64,000 bases of DNA from Verrucomicrobiia bacterium (GTDB lineage Bacteria; Verrucomicrobiota; Verrucomicrobiia; Limisphaerales; JADLHS01), in assembly GCA_023953615.1 (NCBI GenBank), contig JAMLJH010000002.1, positions 62,001-126,000 of the forward strand, given 5' to 3'. Of the stretch, positions 42,511-52,264 are shown piece after piece (the first letter of the stretch is position 1; every line of letters begins with the position of its first letter). The position numbers and the translations under genes were made by a program. The notes beneath the pieces were generated by a model. The model ran no database searches, was not told the DNA's origin, and saw only the letters and a list, made by a program, of their open reading frames with translations.

Positions 42511-45500
42511 ATGAAATCCTCAACGACTCACCAATGGTTTGCTCTTCCCACCCTCACCGTCGCTGTCCTGCTCGGTGGCGCACTTTCCCTGCGCGCCATC
42601 CCGGCAGAGGTTCTATACTCTGACGATTTTGAAGGGGGCATCCCAGGTTGGACGGTGGCGCAATCGCCGGGAAGTTACACAGACGGCCCCGTGCTTTGGC
42701 AATTTGTCAAAGTGGATAATTCTTTCCGCGAAAACAGTAACATCTACTTCGACAATGCTACGACTGGAGTTTCGCGGCGCACGGCCATGTTAATCAGTGA
42801 AGCCACCGTGCCCGATAATTTTACTTACACCGCGCGCTTGGCTGCCGGTGACGACGACGGTTTCGGTTTGGTCTGGGGGTATCAAGATTACGCAAACTTT
42901 TATCGCGTTTCCTTTGCCCGCCAAAATCGCGCAGAGTGGCCGCATACCGGCATCATGGTGGATCGTATGGTGGATGGAGTTCCCGAGGATCTTTCCGGTC
43001 CGCATCCTGGTTACGTGAATACCGTGGCTGGGCGGCCCTTTGATGTTTCCATCGGGGTCACCAATGGCTTGCTGACCTTGCGAGTGGTGGACGATCCGCT
43101 GGGCGCAGTGGGTGGCCCCATTCCCTACGACCTGATTGTAGATCAACCGCTGCCCACCATGGCCAACGGTAAAGTGGGCCTCTTCACTTGGGGCATGCAG
43201 GGACCTAATTCACCAGCTGGGTTCTCCGTCCAGAGCCCGGCCCTCAATGGTAATCCGCTGGATACGGAAGCCATCAACACTGTCCTGACCAACGGTTGGA
43301 GCTTCACGGTTACTCCGAGTTCGTCCAATGATTACCCCAACGACACCGGCAATTGGGGTTTTGGTGTCGGTCTCGATGGTTCGCTGGGGATGATGATCGA
43401 GAACAACGATAGCGCTCCGGAAAATACTACTGCCACCAGCACGAACACCCCGGTGAATGCGGCCGTGGCCGGAGATGTGAACTGGACCAATTATATTCTC
43501 AGCGCCCGCTTCGTCACGCCGGATGATGATGGTTTTGGATTGCTGTTGCGTTACCAGGATCGAACCAATTGGTATCGGATCGCGTTCCGGCGGCAGAACA
43601 GTCAGTCGGGCATCAAGCAGGGAATTTCCGTGCAGAAAAATGTCAATCGAACCTTCGACCAAATGTTGTCGAGCACGGCTTTTATTCCTCCGATCAACGC
43701 TCCTTTTGATGTGCATGCCGCCGTTCGCAATAACCTTCTGCAAGTCATGTGCGTGGTGGATCCGGATAGCCCGATTCCGACGATTACCAGTTTCGGCCCC
43801 ATTGACATGGGGGCCAGCGCGTTAGTGCCGGATAATCTGCCCAATGGCAAGGTTGGCGTTTTTAGTTGGGCCCAGCGGAGCGCCGGTTCTGGCGGATACG
43901 GGACGGGGGTGGATTGGCTCCAAGTCCGAAAGGTCAACAACGAAGGCTTGCTGATCTCATCAACCTATGGAAGCCCCGAGCCGCCGGTGGGTCTGAATGA
44001 TTTTCCCATCAACGGCTCGATCACGGCTCGCGTTGATAATGTTGTGGTGACTGCGCCCGGGATTCGTCAGGTGTCCATGGGCTGGTCAGGCGGCGGCTCT
44101 GCACCTACTTTTGGCTCGACCAATGAAGTCGTTTTCACCCTCACGCAACTGTCGTATGTGAGCTGGAACTGGCAGACTCAGTATCAGCTCGCCGCCGGGG
44201 CAACTCCAGGCGGCTCAATCGTAACTTCGGACGGGCCTTGGGTGAACCGGGCGGCCGATGTCACCCTTGAGGCGGTTACGAATCCAGGTTACGTCTTCAC
44301 TGGTTGGAGTGGCGACACTCGATCCACTGCGCCGAAGCTGACTTTGACCATGAACCGGCCGTACTCAGTTACCGCCAATTTCGCGGTGGATTCCGACGGC
44401 GATGGCTTGCCGGATGAATGGGAATTCCAGTTTTTTGGCAATCTTTCGCAATCGGGGGGCGCCGATCCTGACCAGGATGGAAAAGATAATCTCACGGAGT
44501 TGCTAATGGGTACCAACCCTACCTCGCGCGAAGAAGTGGTGCTGACCGATGAGTTGTCTTCCCGGTGGATCAATGAAGCCCGCGATCGTGCGTTGCCGGG
44601 GTGGTTCGTAGTCACCAATTTCGGCCCCGACTTCCGCGGCGTCTGGGATACCAGTGATCAGTACCGCTATGCAGATGCGCCGGGACCGGACGATTTTCCG
44701 TTTATTACGCAAACCTCTTTCGGCACCAACGCCAGCTTCCAAGGTCCGGCCATTGTTGTTCGTCCGGATTCGTGGAACCCGGCTTGGGCGGATAATTTTT
44801 CCCTCTCGGCCGAATGTAGCGTTGGGGACAACGACGGCATCTGTCTCTACTTCCGCTACCAAAATCTCACCAACTGGTACCGGGTCACCTTGTGCGGTAC
44901 GGATGCCCCGGGCCTGATTCGTCCGTTCACCGGCATTTCGGTTCAAAAACGCGTGGACGGCTGGTTCTCGCTTGTCGAGACGAATTTGATCCAAGGCGAA
45001 GGAGTACTCGGGGCGGTATTTCCGGACCCGTTGGATACGTCGGGTTTTAAGAAACTGCGGATTACAGTCAATGGGCAGGGTAATGACTTCGAGGTTCGGG
45101 TTATTGGCTGGAATAGTTTCCTGTTCCCGGCTGACTGGGATCCTGGCTTTGAAGTGGTGCTTGGCTTTACCGATGATTCACTGTCCACTGGACGTATCGG
45201 AATCGGATCTTGGGCCGAAGGTACTTTTGGCAATTGGAATGCCACCGAGAGTAATCCCGTCGGCTCGGGAGTCTTGATTGACAACATCAACTTGCAGGTC
45301 AACGGGACCGACGTCTTCACGGAAGATTGGGAAAGCGTGCCGGATCATGCGCAGTTACCAGCCGGTTGGGAGAATCCGTATGCTGGAGAACTCTATGGAT
45401 TGGCCGGTGATTGGCACGTTTCTGCGCACGGAACATTGGCCAACTTTACCCGTCGCTACGGTTCACCGCAATCCGGTACCGTGGAGTCTCCCCGTGCGGA

Positions 45501-46173
45501 TGGAGAAGGTCCCATTTTGCTCGCGCCAGCGATAACCAACGCCTCCTATGTGTTGGCGCTTGGAATCCATCCTCTGGACGACGGAGGCATGGGCTTCGTC
45601 TATGATTTTCAGGGTACCAACAATTACGCCCGTGTGCTCTTCAACTCGCGCGCGCCAGGCACCGGAGGCATGCTCCAAGGCGTAAACGTCAGCCGAAAAG
45701 TTAACGGGACGTGGTCCGACGTTCTCGTTGGTGATAACACCTTTGTTTACGCGCCGGGCAGGCCGTTTGACGTGAGCTTTGCCAATAACAACGGCTATTG
45801 CGTACTCGTCGCCTCGCTCACGGATGATCCCGCCCAAGTCCATCGTTGGAGCTGGGCGGATCAACCAGCTGCCGCCGGCAACCGCGTGGGGGCGGCCATT
45901 TGGGATATGCCCGATGCACACTACACCTACTTCCAGGTCAGCAGTCTGGTGCCCTCGACACCTTATGAAACCTTGAAGATAACCTCCGCCGCGCTTGTCT
46001 CCGGCAATATCGTCTTGGGAATTCAGAAACCGGCCGGTGCGACCTATCACCTCCTGAGCGCCCCGAATGTGCTCGGACCGTACAGCACCAATGCGCTAAA
46101 CCAAACCGGGGCAGAATATATCGAACCGGCGCCAACCGGGAATCGGTTCTACCGACTCCAACTTGTGCCGTGA
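42511..46173 (+). CDS. Giant exported multi-LamG protein, paralogue of the upstream phosphoesterase
   Basis: A 1220-residue exported protein. The signal peptide is at the N-terminus ([18 protein letters not shown]). LamG-like units lie at ~35-250 and ~260-480, matching the upstream gene ([28 protein letters not shown]). An InlB-like unit lies at ~560-625 ([21 protein letters not shown]), with TSP3 [19 protein letters not shown] near 627. Two more LamG-like units follow (~670-960, ~965-1145), then the tail module ([25 protein letters not shown]). There is no enzyme domain. It is likely an adhesin or polysaccharide-binding surface protein. Its stop is 32 bases before the pseudopilin ATG and overlaps an alternative GTG start. 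Confidence 0.85.
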   Translation: MKSSTTHQWFALPTLTVAVLLGGALSLRAIPAEVLYSDDFEGGIPGWTVAQSPGSYTDGPVLWQFVKVDNSFRENSNIYFDNATTGVSRRTAMLISEATVPDNFTYTARLAAGDDDGFGLVWGYQDYANFYRVSFARQNRAEWPHTGIMVDRMVDGVPEDLSGPHPGYVNTVAGRPFDVSIGVTNGLLTLRVVDDPLGAVGGPIPYDLIVDQPLPTMANGKVGLFTWGMQGPNSPAGFSVQSPALNGNPLDTEAINTVLTNGWSFTVTPSSSNDYPNDTGNWGFGVGLDGSLGMMIENNDSAPENTTATSTNTPVNAAVAGDVNWTNYILSARFVTPDDDGFGLLLRYQDRTNWYRIAFRRQNSQSGIKQGISVQKNVNRTFDQMLSSTAFIPPINAPFDVHAAVRNNLLQVMCVVDPDSPIPTITSFGPIDMGASALVPDNLPNGKVGVFSWAQRSAGSGGYGTGVDWLQVRKVNNEGLLISSTYGSPEPPVGLNDFPINGSITARVDNVVVTAPGIRQVSMGWSGGGSAPTFGSTNEVVFTLTQLSYVSWNWQTQYQLAAGATPGGSIVTSDGPWVNRAADVTLEAVTNPGYVFTGWSGDTRSTAPKLTLTMNRPYSVTANFAVDSDGDGLPDEWEFQFFGNLSQSGGADPDQDGKDNLTELLMGTNPTSREEVVLTDELSSRWINEARDRALPGWFVVTNFGPDFRGVWDTSDQYRYADAPGPDDFPFITQTSFGTNASFQGPAIVVRPDSWNPAWADNFSLSAECSVGDNDGICLYFRYQNLTNWYRVTLCGTDAPGLIRPFTGISVQKRVDGWFSLVETNLIQGEGVLGAVFPDPLDTSGFKKLRITVNGQGNDFEVRVIGWNSFLFPADWDPGFEVVLGFTDDSLSTGRIGIGSWAEGTFGNWNATESNPVGSGVLIDNINLQVNGTDVFTEDWESVPDHAQLPAGWENPYAGELYGLAGDWHVSAHGTLANFTRRYGSPQSGTVESPRADGEGPILLAPAITNASYVLALGIHPLDDGGMGFVYDFQGTNNYARVLFNSRAPGTGGMLQGVNVSRKVNGTWSDVLVGDNTFVYAPGRPFDVSFANNNGYCVLVASLTDDPAQVHRWSWADQPAAAGNRVGAAIWDMPDAHYTYFQVSSLVPSTPYETLKITSAALVSGNIVLGIQKPAGATYHLLSAPNVLGPYSTNALNQTGAEYIEPAPTGNRFYRLQLVP

Positions 46174-46205
46174 ATGGGAGCCACCACGCCAGTGAGGTGT
46201 CACCA

Positions 46206-46943
46206 ATGAATTCCCAGTTTGAGAAATTCGCGAGTGAACGTCATCGTCAGATCTGTAAGGTTGTGGCGTTCACTCTGATCGAACTGCTGGTGGTGATTGC
46301 CATTATCGCGATCCTAGCCGCCATGCTGTTGCCGGCTCTTTCGCGGGCCAAGGAAAAGGCGTATCGGATTAGCTGCCAGAACAATAACCGGCAGGTAATG
46401 ATCTGTGCTCAACTCTATTCTGAAGATTGGCCGAATTACTACTACTACACCACCAGCATTGGCGATGATTCGGCGCCGCAATCGTATTACCCCGCACTCA
46501 TTCCCAATGTTAAGGTGTTCAATTGTCCGAGTACCCGAAATCAAATTCGGATGGATTACAAGGATCGCACCGGAAAACTGCTGGATCTTTCAGAAACCTG
46601 CCGAGGTGATCGGCTCTCCAAAGTATATCAATATGGCACCAGTTATGAGTTCTTCGGTAAATTTGAACGCGAGCCGTATCGGGATATTTACAAAAATCCC
46701 CGGACCGTTGCGCCGATGGGCGCCACCCGTGTCGTAATCGTGGTGGATGCTGACGATACCAGCTCGGCTTTCCCAGCCAACAAACGAAACAACCGACCTG
46801 ACCCACCCAATAACCACGGCGAAACCGGTTGGAATTGGGGGTTTGCCGACGGTCACGCCGAGTGGGTGAAAGCAATTGACACCTATCAAAAACTTCTCGA
46901 CAGCTACATGACCAGCGGCACCGAGTACGGCCCGGGACCATAG
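46206..46943 (+). CDS. Prepilin-type N-terminal cleavage/methylation domain protein
   Basis: A 245-residue pseudopilin-like protein. The leader [20 protein letters not shown] is at residues ~22-41; a prepilin peptidase would cut before [26 protein letters not shown] is the usual helix. The C-terminal [14 protein letters not shown] is a variant of the H-X9-DG end. ATG 46206 has GAGGTG seven bases upstream; GTG 46170 overlapping the previous stop is an alternative. Close spacing links it to the giant LamG protein, so both may be exported by the same pseudopilus system. Confidence 0.85.
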   Translation: MNSQFEKFASERHRQICKVVAFTLIELLVVIAIIAILAAMLLPALSRAKEKAYRISCQNNNRQVMICAQLYSEDWPNYYYYTTSIGDDSAPQSYYPALIPNVKVFNCPSTRNQIRMDYKDRTGKLLDLSETCRGDRLSKVYQYGTSYEFFGKFEREPYRDIYKNPRTVAPMGATRVVIVVDADDTSSAFPANKRNNRPDPPNNHGETGWNWGFADGHAEWVKAIDTYQKLLDSYMTSGTEYGPGP

Positions 46944-47005
46944 CGACGTGAACCTGTGATGTCCGTGGAAGTTCCACGGGATCAAAGATTTCCTGAATTG
47001 GGGGC

Positions 47006-47033
47006 TTGACGTTTTGGGATTGCGGTTTATACA
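47006..47033 (+). promoter_or_regulatory. Sigma-70-like promoter for the HU/IHF gene
   Basis: TTGACG (47006-47011) and TATACA (47028-47033) are separated by 16 bases. The expected start point is about 47040, leaving a ~30-base leader before ATG 47069. This is the best-looking promoter in the window. Confidence 0.65.
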
Positions 47034-47068
47034 CAGAGACAGGCAATCATTCACAACAACGACCTCTT

Positions 47069-47377
47069 ATGACACTAACAAAACGTGACTTGGTGGTTCG
47101 GATCAGCCAGGCGACCAACCTGAAGCAGGAAGACGTATTGAATGTCGTGCAAAAAACCCTGGATAACATCGCCGAGGCGCTTGCCAAAAACGATAAGGTC
47201 GAGTTGCGAAATTTCGGCGTGTTTGAAATCAAAATTCGCAAGGCGCGCGTGGGGCGAAATCCCAATCAGCCGGAGACGGACGTGCCCATTCCCGCCCGGG
47301 CGGTGGTGAAGTTCAAGCCCGGCAAGGAAATGGCGGCCGCCGTGCTGAAGTTGTCGTCCACGTCGCCCGCCGCCTGA
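47069..47377 (+). CDS. HU/IHF family DNA-binding protein
   Basis: A 102-residue histone-like protein that bends DNA as a dimer. The family order is complete: MTLTKRDLVVRISQATNLKQ (helices), NDKVELRNFGVFEIKIRKAR (the RNFGxF beta-saddle), and the DNA-grasping arm VGRNPNQPETDVPIPARAVV with the Pro tip, then FKPGKEM. The RNP-type arm and length favour an IHF-alpha-like or general HU role; the two cannot be told apart by eye. Transcribed from its own promoter (47006-47033). Confidence 0.92.
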   Translation: MTLTKRDLVVRISQATNLKQEDVLNVVQKTLDNIAEALAKNDKVELRNFGVFEIKIRKARVGRNPNQPETDVPIPARAVVKFKPGKEMAAAVLKLSSTSPAA

Positions 47378-47463
47378 TTTACCGCTCGACCGACCCGCTT
47401 TCGCACTGCGGAGCATCTTTTTCTTTTTTGCTCCGGGCGGCTTTCGCGTAAGCTGCGGACTTT

Positions 47464-48708
47464 ATGGAGCATTTGCCCGGTTTCCGTGATTTCTACCCCG
47501 AACCGTTGCCGCATCAGGACGTGTGGAGCGCCGACGCGCGCCAATATCTTTTCGGCAAGTGGCGTGAAACGGCGCGGCGTTACGGCTTTCGCGAATACGA
47601 CGGACCGCCGCTCGAACCATTGGAATTGTTCACGCTCAAAAGTGGGGCGGAGATTGTCGGTCAGCTTTACAACTTCAAGGACAAGGGCGATCGGGAAATT
47701 GCACTGCGGCCGGAGATGACACCAACGTTGGCCCGGATGGTGGCGGCGCATGAGCGCAATTACAAGAAGCCCATCAAGTGGTTTGCCATGCCGCAATTGT
47801 TTCGTTACGAACGCCAGCAAAAGGGGCGATTGCGGGAACACTTCCAATTCAATGCCGACATTTTTGGGGAAACGGATGGCGCGGCGGACGCGGAATTGAT
47901 CGCGTTGTTGATTGATACGTTGCGCGCGTTTGGTCTGACCACGCAGGATTTTGTGGTGCGCCTCAGCAGCCGTAATGCGTGGCAGGATTATTTCACCCAA
48001 CACGGCGGACCCGCGGGACGCGAGTATGATTTTTTTCAGGTGATTGATAAATTGGAGCGAACATCACCGGAAGAATCGCAGAGCCAGCTCGTGGCGTTGG
48101 GCTTTTCGCTCGAGGCGGTGCAGGGCTTCATCCGTTCCGGCGAGCCAACGGCTGAGTTGGCGGCGATTCTCGACAACCTCGCCGCGCGCGGTCTGCGCGA
48201 GTTTGTGAAGGTGGATTACCACGTCGTGCGCGGCCTGGCGTATTACACCGGTCCCGTTTTCGAGGCGTTCGACGTTCAGGGCGAATTTCGCGCCATTGCC
48301 GGCGGCGGGCGCTACAACAATCTGGTGAAGCTGATCAGTGGCGGTAAAGTGAATCTGCCCGCACTGGGATTTGGCCTGGGCGACGTGGTTTTGCTGGAGC
48401 TGCTCAAAGCGCGCGGCCGGTTGCCTGGGTTCGGCGCACAGGTGGATGTCGTGGTGTTGATTGAAGATGAAAAGTTGCGCGCTGGCTCGTTGCGGTTGGT
48501 GCAAACTTTGCGCGAGGCGGGGCGAACCGTCGAGTATGCGCTGACTCCCACCAAGCCGAACAAACAGTTCAAGCAGGCGCAGGAATTGCGCGCCGGATGG
48601 ACGATAAAGTTGCAATCGGAAAACGCGGTGGAAGTTCAAAACCTGCAAACGCGCGTCCGGCAATCCGGTCCCCTCGCGGAAGCACTGAGCTTGCTGACAA
48701 CCGCATAG
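47464..48708 (+). CDS. hisS: Histidyl-tRNA synthetase
   Basis: A 414-residue class II aminoacyl-tRNA synthetase. Motif 1 region: GFRDFYPEPLPHQDVW and YGFREYDGPPLEPLELF. Motif 2 area: ALRPEMTPTLARMVA and LFRYERQQKGRLREHFQFNA. The histidine-binding segment is RGLAYYTGPVFEAF, and motif 3 is FRAIAGGGRYNNL ... LPALGFGLGDVVL. A C-terminal anticodon-binding domain is present (~320-414), slightly shorter than in E. coli. The start ATG is at 47464, 86 bases after the HU gene. Confidence 0.93.
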   Translation: MEHLPGFRDFYPEPLPHQDVWSADARQYLFGKWRETARRYGFREYDGPPLEPLELFTLKSGAEIVGQLYNFKDKGDREIALRPEMTPTLARMVAAHERNYKKPIKWFAMPQLFRYERQQKGRLREHFQFNADIFGETDGAADAELIALLIDTLRAFGLTTQDFVVRLSSRNAWQDYFTQHGGPAGREYDFFQVIDKLERTSPEESQSQLVALGFSLEAVQGFIRSGEPTAELAAILDNLAARGLREFVKVDYHVVRGLAYYTGPVFEAFDVQGEFRAIAGGGRYNNLVKLISGGKVNLPALGFGLGDVVLLELLKARGRLPGFGAQVDVVVLIEDEKLRAGSLRLVQTLREAGRTVEYALTPTKPNKQFKQAQELRAGWTIKLQSENAVEVQNLQTRVRQSGPLAEALSLLTTA

Positions 48709-48773
48709 GCGCGTTCGCCGGATGATGGGGGCGGCTTTGATTTCTCGAATATTTTCAACCTGATTTCACACGC

Positions 48774-50501
48774 ATGAAATTAAATCCGGAGCGGCGTCTG
48801 GCCGGCATACTTGAACCGGTCTTTGCCATTCGCACGGAAACCGACCTCGGCATTGGCGATACGGATGGCGTGCGGCAAATGATTGATTGGTGCGCGCGGC
48901 TGGGACTGAACCTTTTTCAAATGCTGCCGATCAACGAAACCGGCGGCGATAATTCTCCTTACAACGCGATCAGTTCGATGGCGATTGAACCGGCCACGCT
49001 GGCCGTTACTCCAGAGGCCATCCCGGATTTATCCGCGGCGGAATTTTACGCTCGCGCCACGGAAGAACGCGTCGCGCCCTTGCGTCGCGGAGCGGTGAAC
49101 TACCCGGCGGTCAAGGCGCTCAAGCACGAATTGCTCGAAGCGGCTTTTGCAGGATTTTTGGAACGGCATTTTGAGCGCGGCACGCAACGCGAGGCGGACT
49201 TCAGGCAGTTTTGTAAAGCTCACGCGGTTTGGCTGGCAGATTACGCTTTGTTCCGGACGTTGCTCGAGCAGCACGATCATTCACCCAACTGGGAACGTTG
49301 GCCGCAGGAGCATCAGTCTCCGCAAGCCGCGCGCACGTGGCTGGCGACCTTGCCCCCAACCGGGCGCGCGGAGTTGGAGCGCCGGCAGCTTTATTTTTCC
49401 TACGCACAATGGCAGGCGTTTTTGCAGTGGGAACAACTGAAAACTTACGCGACGCAAAAGCAGGTCTATCTGATGGGCGACATTCCCTACGGCGTCGGAC
49501 GGAACAGCGCCGACGTTTGGGCGAACCGGAGTTTGTTCGATCTGGATTGGAGCGGCGGCGCACCACCTGAAACCACCTTCAAAACTGATCCGTTCATTGT
49601 CAAATGGGGGCAAAATTGGGGCGTGCCGTTGTATCGCTGGGACGAGTTGCGCCGGCGCGATTTCAACTGGTGGCGTCTGCGGGTTGGTAACATCCGGAAG
49701 GTGTTCCACCTGTTCCGCATTGATCATGTGCTGGGGTTGTTTCGCATTTATGCGTTTCCCTGGACGCCGGATCGCAATGACGAATTTCTACCACTGACCG
49801 AAGCGGAAGCCGCGGCGCGCACGGGGGGGCGGTTGCCGGGTTTCAAGGCGTGCCCCGATGATACGCCCGAGCATAAAGCACGCAATCAGGCACAGGGTGA
49901 GGAATTGTTGGAAATGATCCAGGCCGCGGCGGGGGAGACGGTGGTGATTGCCGAGGACCTGGGATTGGTGCCGGATTACGTGCCGCCTACGTTGCAGAAA
50001 CTGGGCATTCCGGGCTTTCGGATTCCGATGCTGTTTCGCGATCCGGATTGGAACTATTCCGATCCCCGGAAGTATCCGCGCCTTTCGCTGGCGCAACCGG
50101 CCACGCACGACCATACCCCGCTGGCACTGCTCTGGCAGCAATGTTGGACGGACATTGACGCAAACCGCGATCGCGAGCACAACCATTGGGAACTGCGGCG
50201 CATTATGAATTTCGCCCATTGTTACGACGAGGTAACGCCGCGCGAATTTACGAACTCCATTCACGAAGGATTTTTGCGCGCGGTCATGGAAGCCAATTCC
50301 TGGCTGGCGGTCTTTCAAATCCAGGACGTGTTTGGACAGACGGCGCGATTCAATGTGCCGGGTTCGACCTCGACCGCCAATTGGTCGGCGCGCATGGAGG
50401 CGACGGTGAAACAGTTCGGCACGGAGGCTCAATTGCGGCACAAGGCGAACGTTCTTGCGCGGTTGGCCAAGAGCGCTGGACGCGGCGCGGGGCTGGATTA
50501 G
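48774..50501 (+). CDS. malQ: 4-alpha-glucanotransferase (amylomaltase)
   Basis: A 575-residue GH77 enzyme that transfers alpha-1,4-glucan chains, used in maltodextrin and glycogen handling in the cytosol. Visible family blocks are RRLAGILEPVFAIRTETDLG, LNLFQMLPINETGGDNSPYN, LMGDIPYGVGRNSADVWAN and the nucleophile region HLFRIDHVLGLFR (Asp). The acid/base is in VIAEDLGLVPDYV (Glu), with the transition-state residue in ATHDHTPLA. Together with the GH57 gene at 10684 it points to alpha-glucan metabolism. Confidence 0.92.
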   Translation: MKLNPERRLAGILEPVFAIRTETDLGIGDTDGVRQMIDWCARLGLNLFQMLPINETGGDNSPYNAISSMAIEPATLAVTPEAIPDLSAAEFYARATEERVAPLRRGAVNYPAVKALKHELLEAAFAGFLERHFERGTQREADFRQFCKAHAVWLADYALFRTLLEQHDHSPNWERWPQEHQSPQAARTWLATLPPTGRAELERRQLYFSYAQWQAFLQWEQLKTYATQKQVYLMGDIPYGVGRNSADVWANRSLFDLDWSGGAPPETTFKTDPFIVKWGQNWGVPLYRWDELRRRDFNWWRLRVGNIRKVFHLFRIDHVLGLFRIYAFPWTPDRNDEFLPLTEAEAAARTGGRLPGFKACPDDTPEHKARNQAQGEELLEMIQAAAGETVVIAEDLGLVPDYVPPTLQKLGIPGFRIPMLFRDPDWNYSDPRKYPRLSLAQPATHDHTPLALLWQQCWTDIDANRDREHNHWELRRIMNFAHCYDEVTPREFTNSIHEGFLRAVMEANSWLAVFQIQDVFGQTARFNVPGSTSTANWSARMEATVKQFGTEAQLRHKANVLARLAKSAGRGAGLD

Positions 50502-50778
50502 TCACTCGCTATTGGGGGTGCGCTGTGTTCAAAGGCGGTTGCCGAATTGAGGGTGGAACAACCGTCCCGAGGGTGGGTTGCGTGGGTGAATTGCTGTAAA
50601 TAATTATCGGGGTCGCCGTAAAAAAATCTGTAGTTTTGGTCATATTTCAGCGAAAAACGCGGCTTTTTAAGGATTTTTAGAGTTACGCGTTTGGGTTGCG
50701 GGTTGACCTACCGGGTTTGTATCTCCAGACTGCTGCGAACCGCCGGGCGCATGGTGTGTCGCGGACGGCAATCTAATT
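50502..50778. other. Intergenic stretch before the DUF5679 gene
   Basis: About 280 bases without a supported gene. A weak promoter-like pair TTGCGG and GTATCT with 17 bases between lies around 50695-50724; I would not rely on it. No hairpin terminator for malQ was seen. Confidence 0.35.
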
Positions 50779-50976
50779 ATGGCCGAAGGATACTGCGTTA
50801 AGTGTAAAGCCAAGAAGGAAATTGCTGACGGCATTGAGGAAACCATGAAGAACGGTCGCAAGGCCATCAAGGGTAGATGCCCGACTTGTGGCACGGTAAT
50901 GTTCAAGATCCTCGGGGGGAAACCCGTGAATCCATCCGTGGCCACCCTGCCGACCGAACCGCCCCCGACCGCTTAA
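50779..50976 (+). CDS. DUF5679 zinc-ribbon-like small protein
   Basis: A 65-residue protein with two CxxC pairs, YCVKCKAKKEI and GRCPTCGTVMFKI, separated by EETMKNGRKAIKG. This is the DUF5679 layout, a small metal-binding domain seen in bacteria and archaea, often next to or fused with topoisomerase- or ribosome-related proteins. Function is unknown. The C-terminal ~20 residues are Pro-rich tail. Its stop is four bases before the double-NDK gene. Confidence 0.85.
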   Translation: MAEGYCVKCKAKKEIADGIEETMKNGRKAIKGRCPTCGTVMFKILGGKPVNPSVATLPTEPPPTA

Positions 50977-50980
50977 ATCT

Positions 50981-52153
50981 ATGTCGCAAGAGCTTGCTTA
51001 CGTTGTTCTCACTCCCTATTCACTACATAAATCACGTACCGGCGGTATTCTAAGCCGCCTTATTTCTCGCACCGGGCTTGATCTGGTTGCCGCGCGGATG
51101 TTCGCGCCGAGCGCCCAGTTGGTGCAACAATATGTCGAATCAGCCGCAGCCATCAACGGCGCTTCTGATGCCAAAATCCAAAGATGTTTGCGGGATTACA
51201 TTCTGGGGAAATTCAGTCCCGATCCGCATACCGGAAAGCGGCGGCGCGCGATGGTGCTGGTATTTCGCGGCGATGATGCCGTCCGCAAGGTGCGCGCGGT
51301 GGTCGGGACGCTGGAGGCGAACCGTCGCGGCGGGGAAACGATTCGCGACACCTACGCGGATTTGATCGAGGATGCCAGCGGTCAGGTGCAGTATTTTGAA
51401 CCGGCGGTGCTGGCGGCGGTGAATTCGGCAGGCGCCGCGGCCGAACTGAAACTTTGGGCGCAGTACTCGGATGCGGATGGCGGTTTGCTGGAAAATGTCA
51501 ACACCTACGCACCGGGGGAGCAACCGGAGCGCACGCTGGTCTTGATCAAGCCGGATAACTTTCGCTTTGCCACGGGGCGTCCGGGTAACGTGATTGATTT
51601 CTTTTCGCGCACGGGATTGTTCATCGTCGCCATCAAGGTGCATCGCATGAGCGTGGCGGAGGCGATGGAATTTTACGGTCCGGTGCGTGAGGTGTTGCGC
51701 ACCAAACTAAAAGATATGGTGGCGAACAAAGCGAAGGCCGCCGTGGAAAAGGAGTTGGGATTGGCATTGTCCGGCGAGGTGGTGAAACAACTGGGCGAAC
51801 TGCTCGGACCGGTGTTTGGGGATAATCAATTTGATAACATCGTGCGCTTCATGTCGGGGCGCGCGCCATCAGAATGTCCCGCCGATGAGTTGAGCCAGCC
51901 GGGTTCGGAAAAGTGTATCGCGCTGATTTACGAAGGCGTTGGCGCGATTGCCAAGATTCGGGATGTGCTCGGGCCAACGGATCCTTCCAAAGCGCCGCCC
52001 GGCTCCATTCGACGCGAATTTGGCTCCAGCATCATGGTCAACGCCGCCCACGCCAGCGACGCCCCGGAAAGTGTCGTGCGCGAAGTGGGCATTGTGCAAC
52101 CCGCTGACAACACTTTCCGCCGCGAGATCGAAGCGTTTTACGCGAAGGCTTGA
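50981..52153 (+). CDS. Double nucleoside-diphosphate-kinase-domain protein
   Basis: A 390-residue cytosolic protein of two NDK-like halves. The C-terminal half (~185-390) is the better copy: ERTLVLIKPDNFRF, SRTGLFIVAIKVHRMSVAEA, and APPGSIRREFGSSIMVNAAH ending ASDAPESV, where the expected phospho-His lies in NAAHASD. The N-terminal half (~1-175) keeps YVVLTPYSLHKSRTGGILSR, LVFRGDDAVRKVRAVVG and GETIRDTYADLI, but shows no NxxHxSD motif and is probably inactive or regulatory. Inserts (~250-300) separate NDK blocks in the second half. Ordinary NDKs are ~140 residues single-domain; this tandem form is unusual. Confidence 0.8.
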   Translation: MSQELAYVVLTPYSLHKSRTGGILSRLISRTGLDLVAARMFAPSAQLVQQYVESAAAINGASDAKIQRCLRDYILGKFSPDPHTGKRRRAMVLVFRGDDAVRKVRAVVGTLEANRRGGETIRDTYADLIEDASGQVQYFEPAVLAAVNSAGAAAELKLWAQYSDADGGLLENVNTYAPGEQPERTLVLIKPDNFRFATGRPGNVIDFFSRTGLFIVAIKVHRMSVAEAMEFYGPVREVLRTKLKDMVANKAKAAVEKELGLALSGEVVKQLGELLGPVFGDNQFDNIVRFMSGRAPSECPADELSQPGSEKCIALIYEGVGAIAKIRDVLGPTDPSKAPPGSIRREFGSSIMVNAAHASDAPESVVREVGIVQPADNTFRREIEAFYAKA

Positions 52154-52264
52154 TCGGTGCGACAAGGTGGCTTCAGGTCGGGCGTTGCCGTTGGGTTTTG
52201 CGGTTTGTCATCCAAGCCGGACTTCGAGGCGATCGGCCCCGTCCGATTTTGAGGTGGAGGCGTA

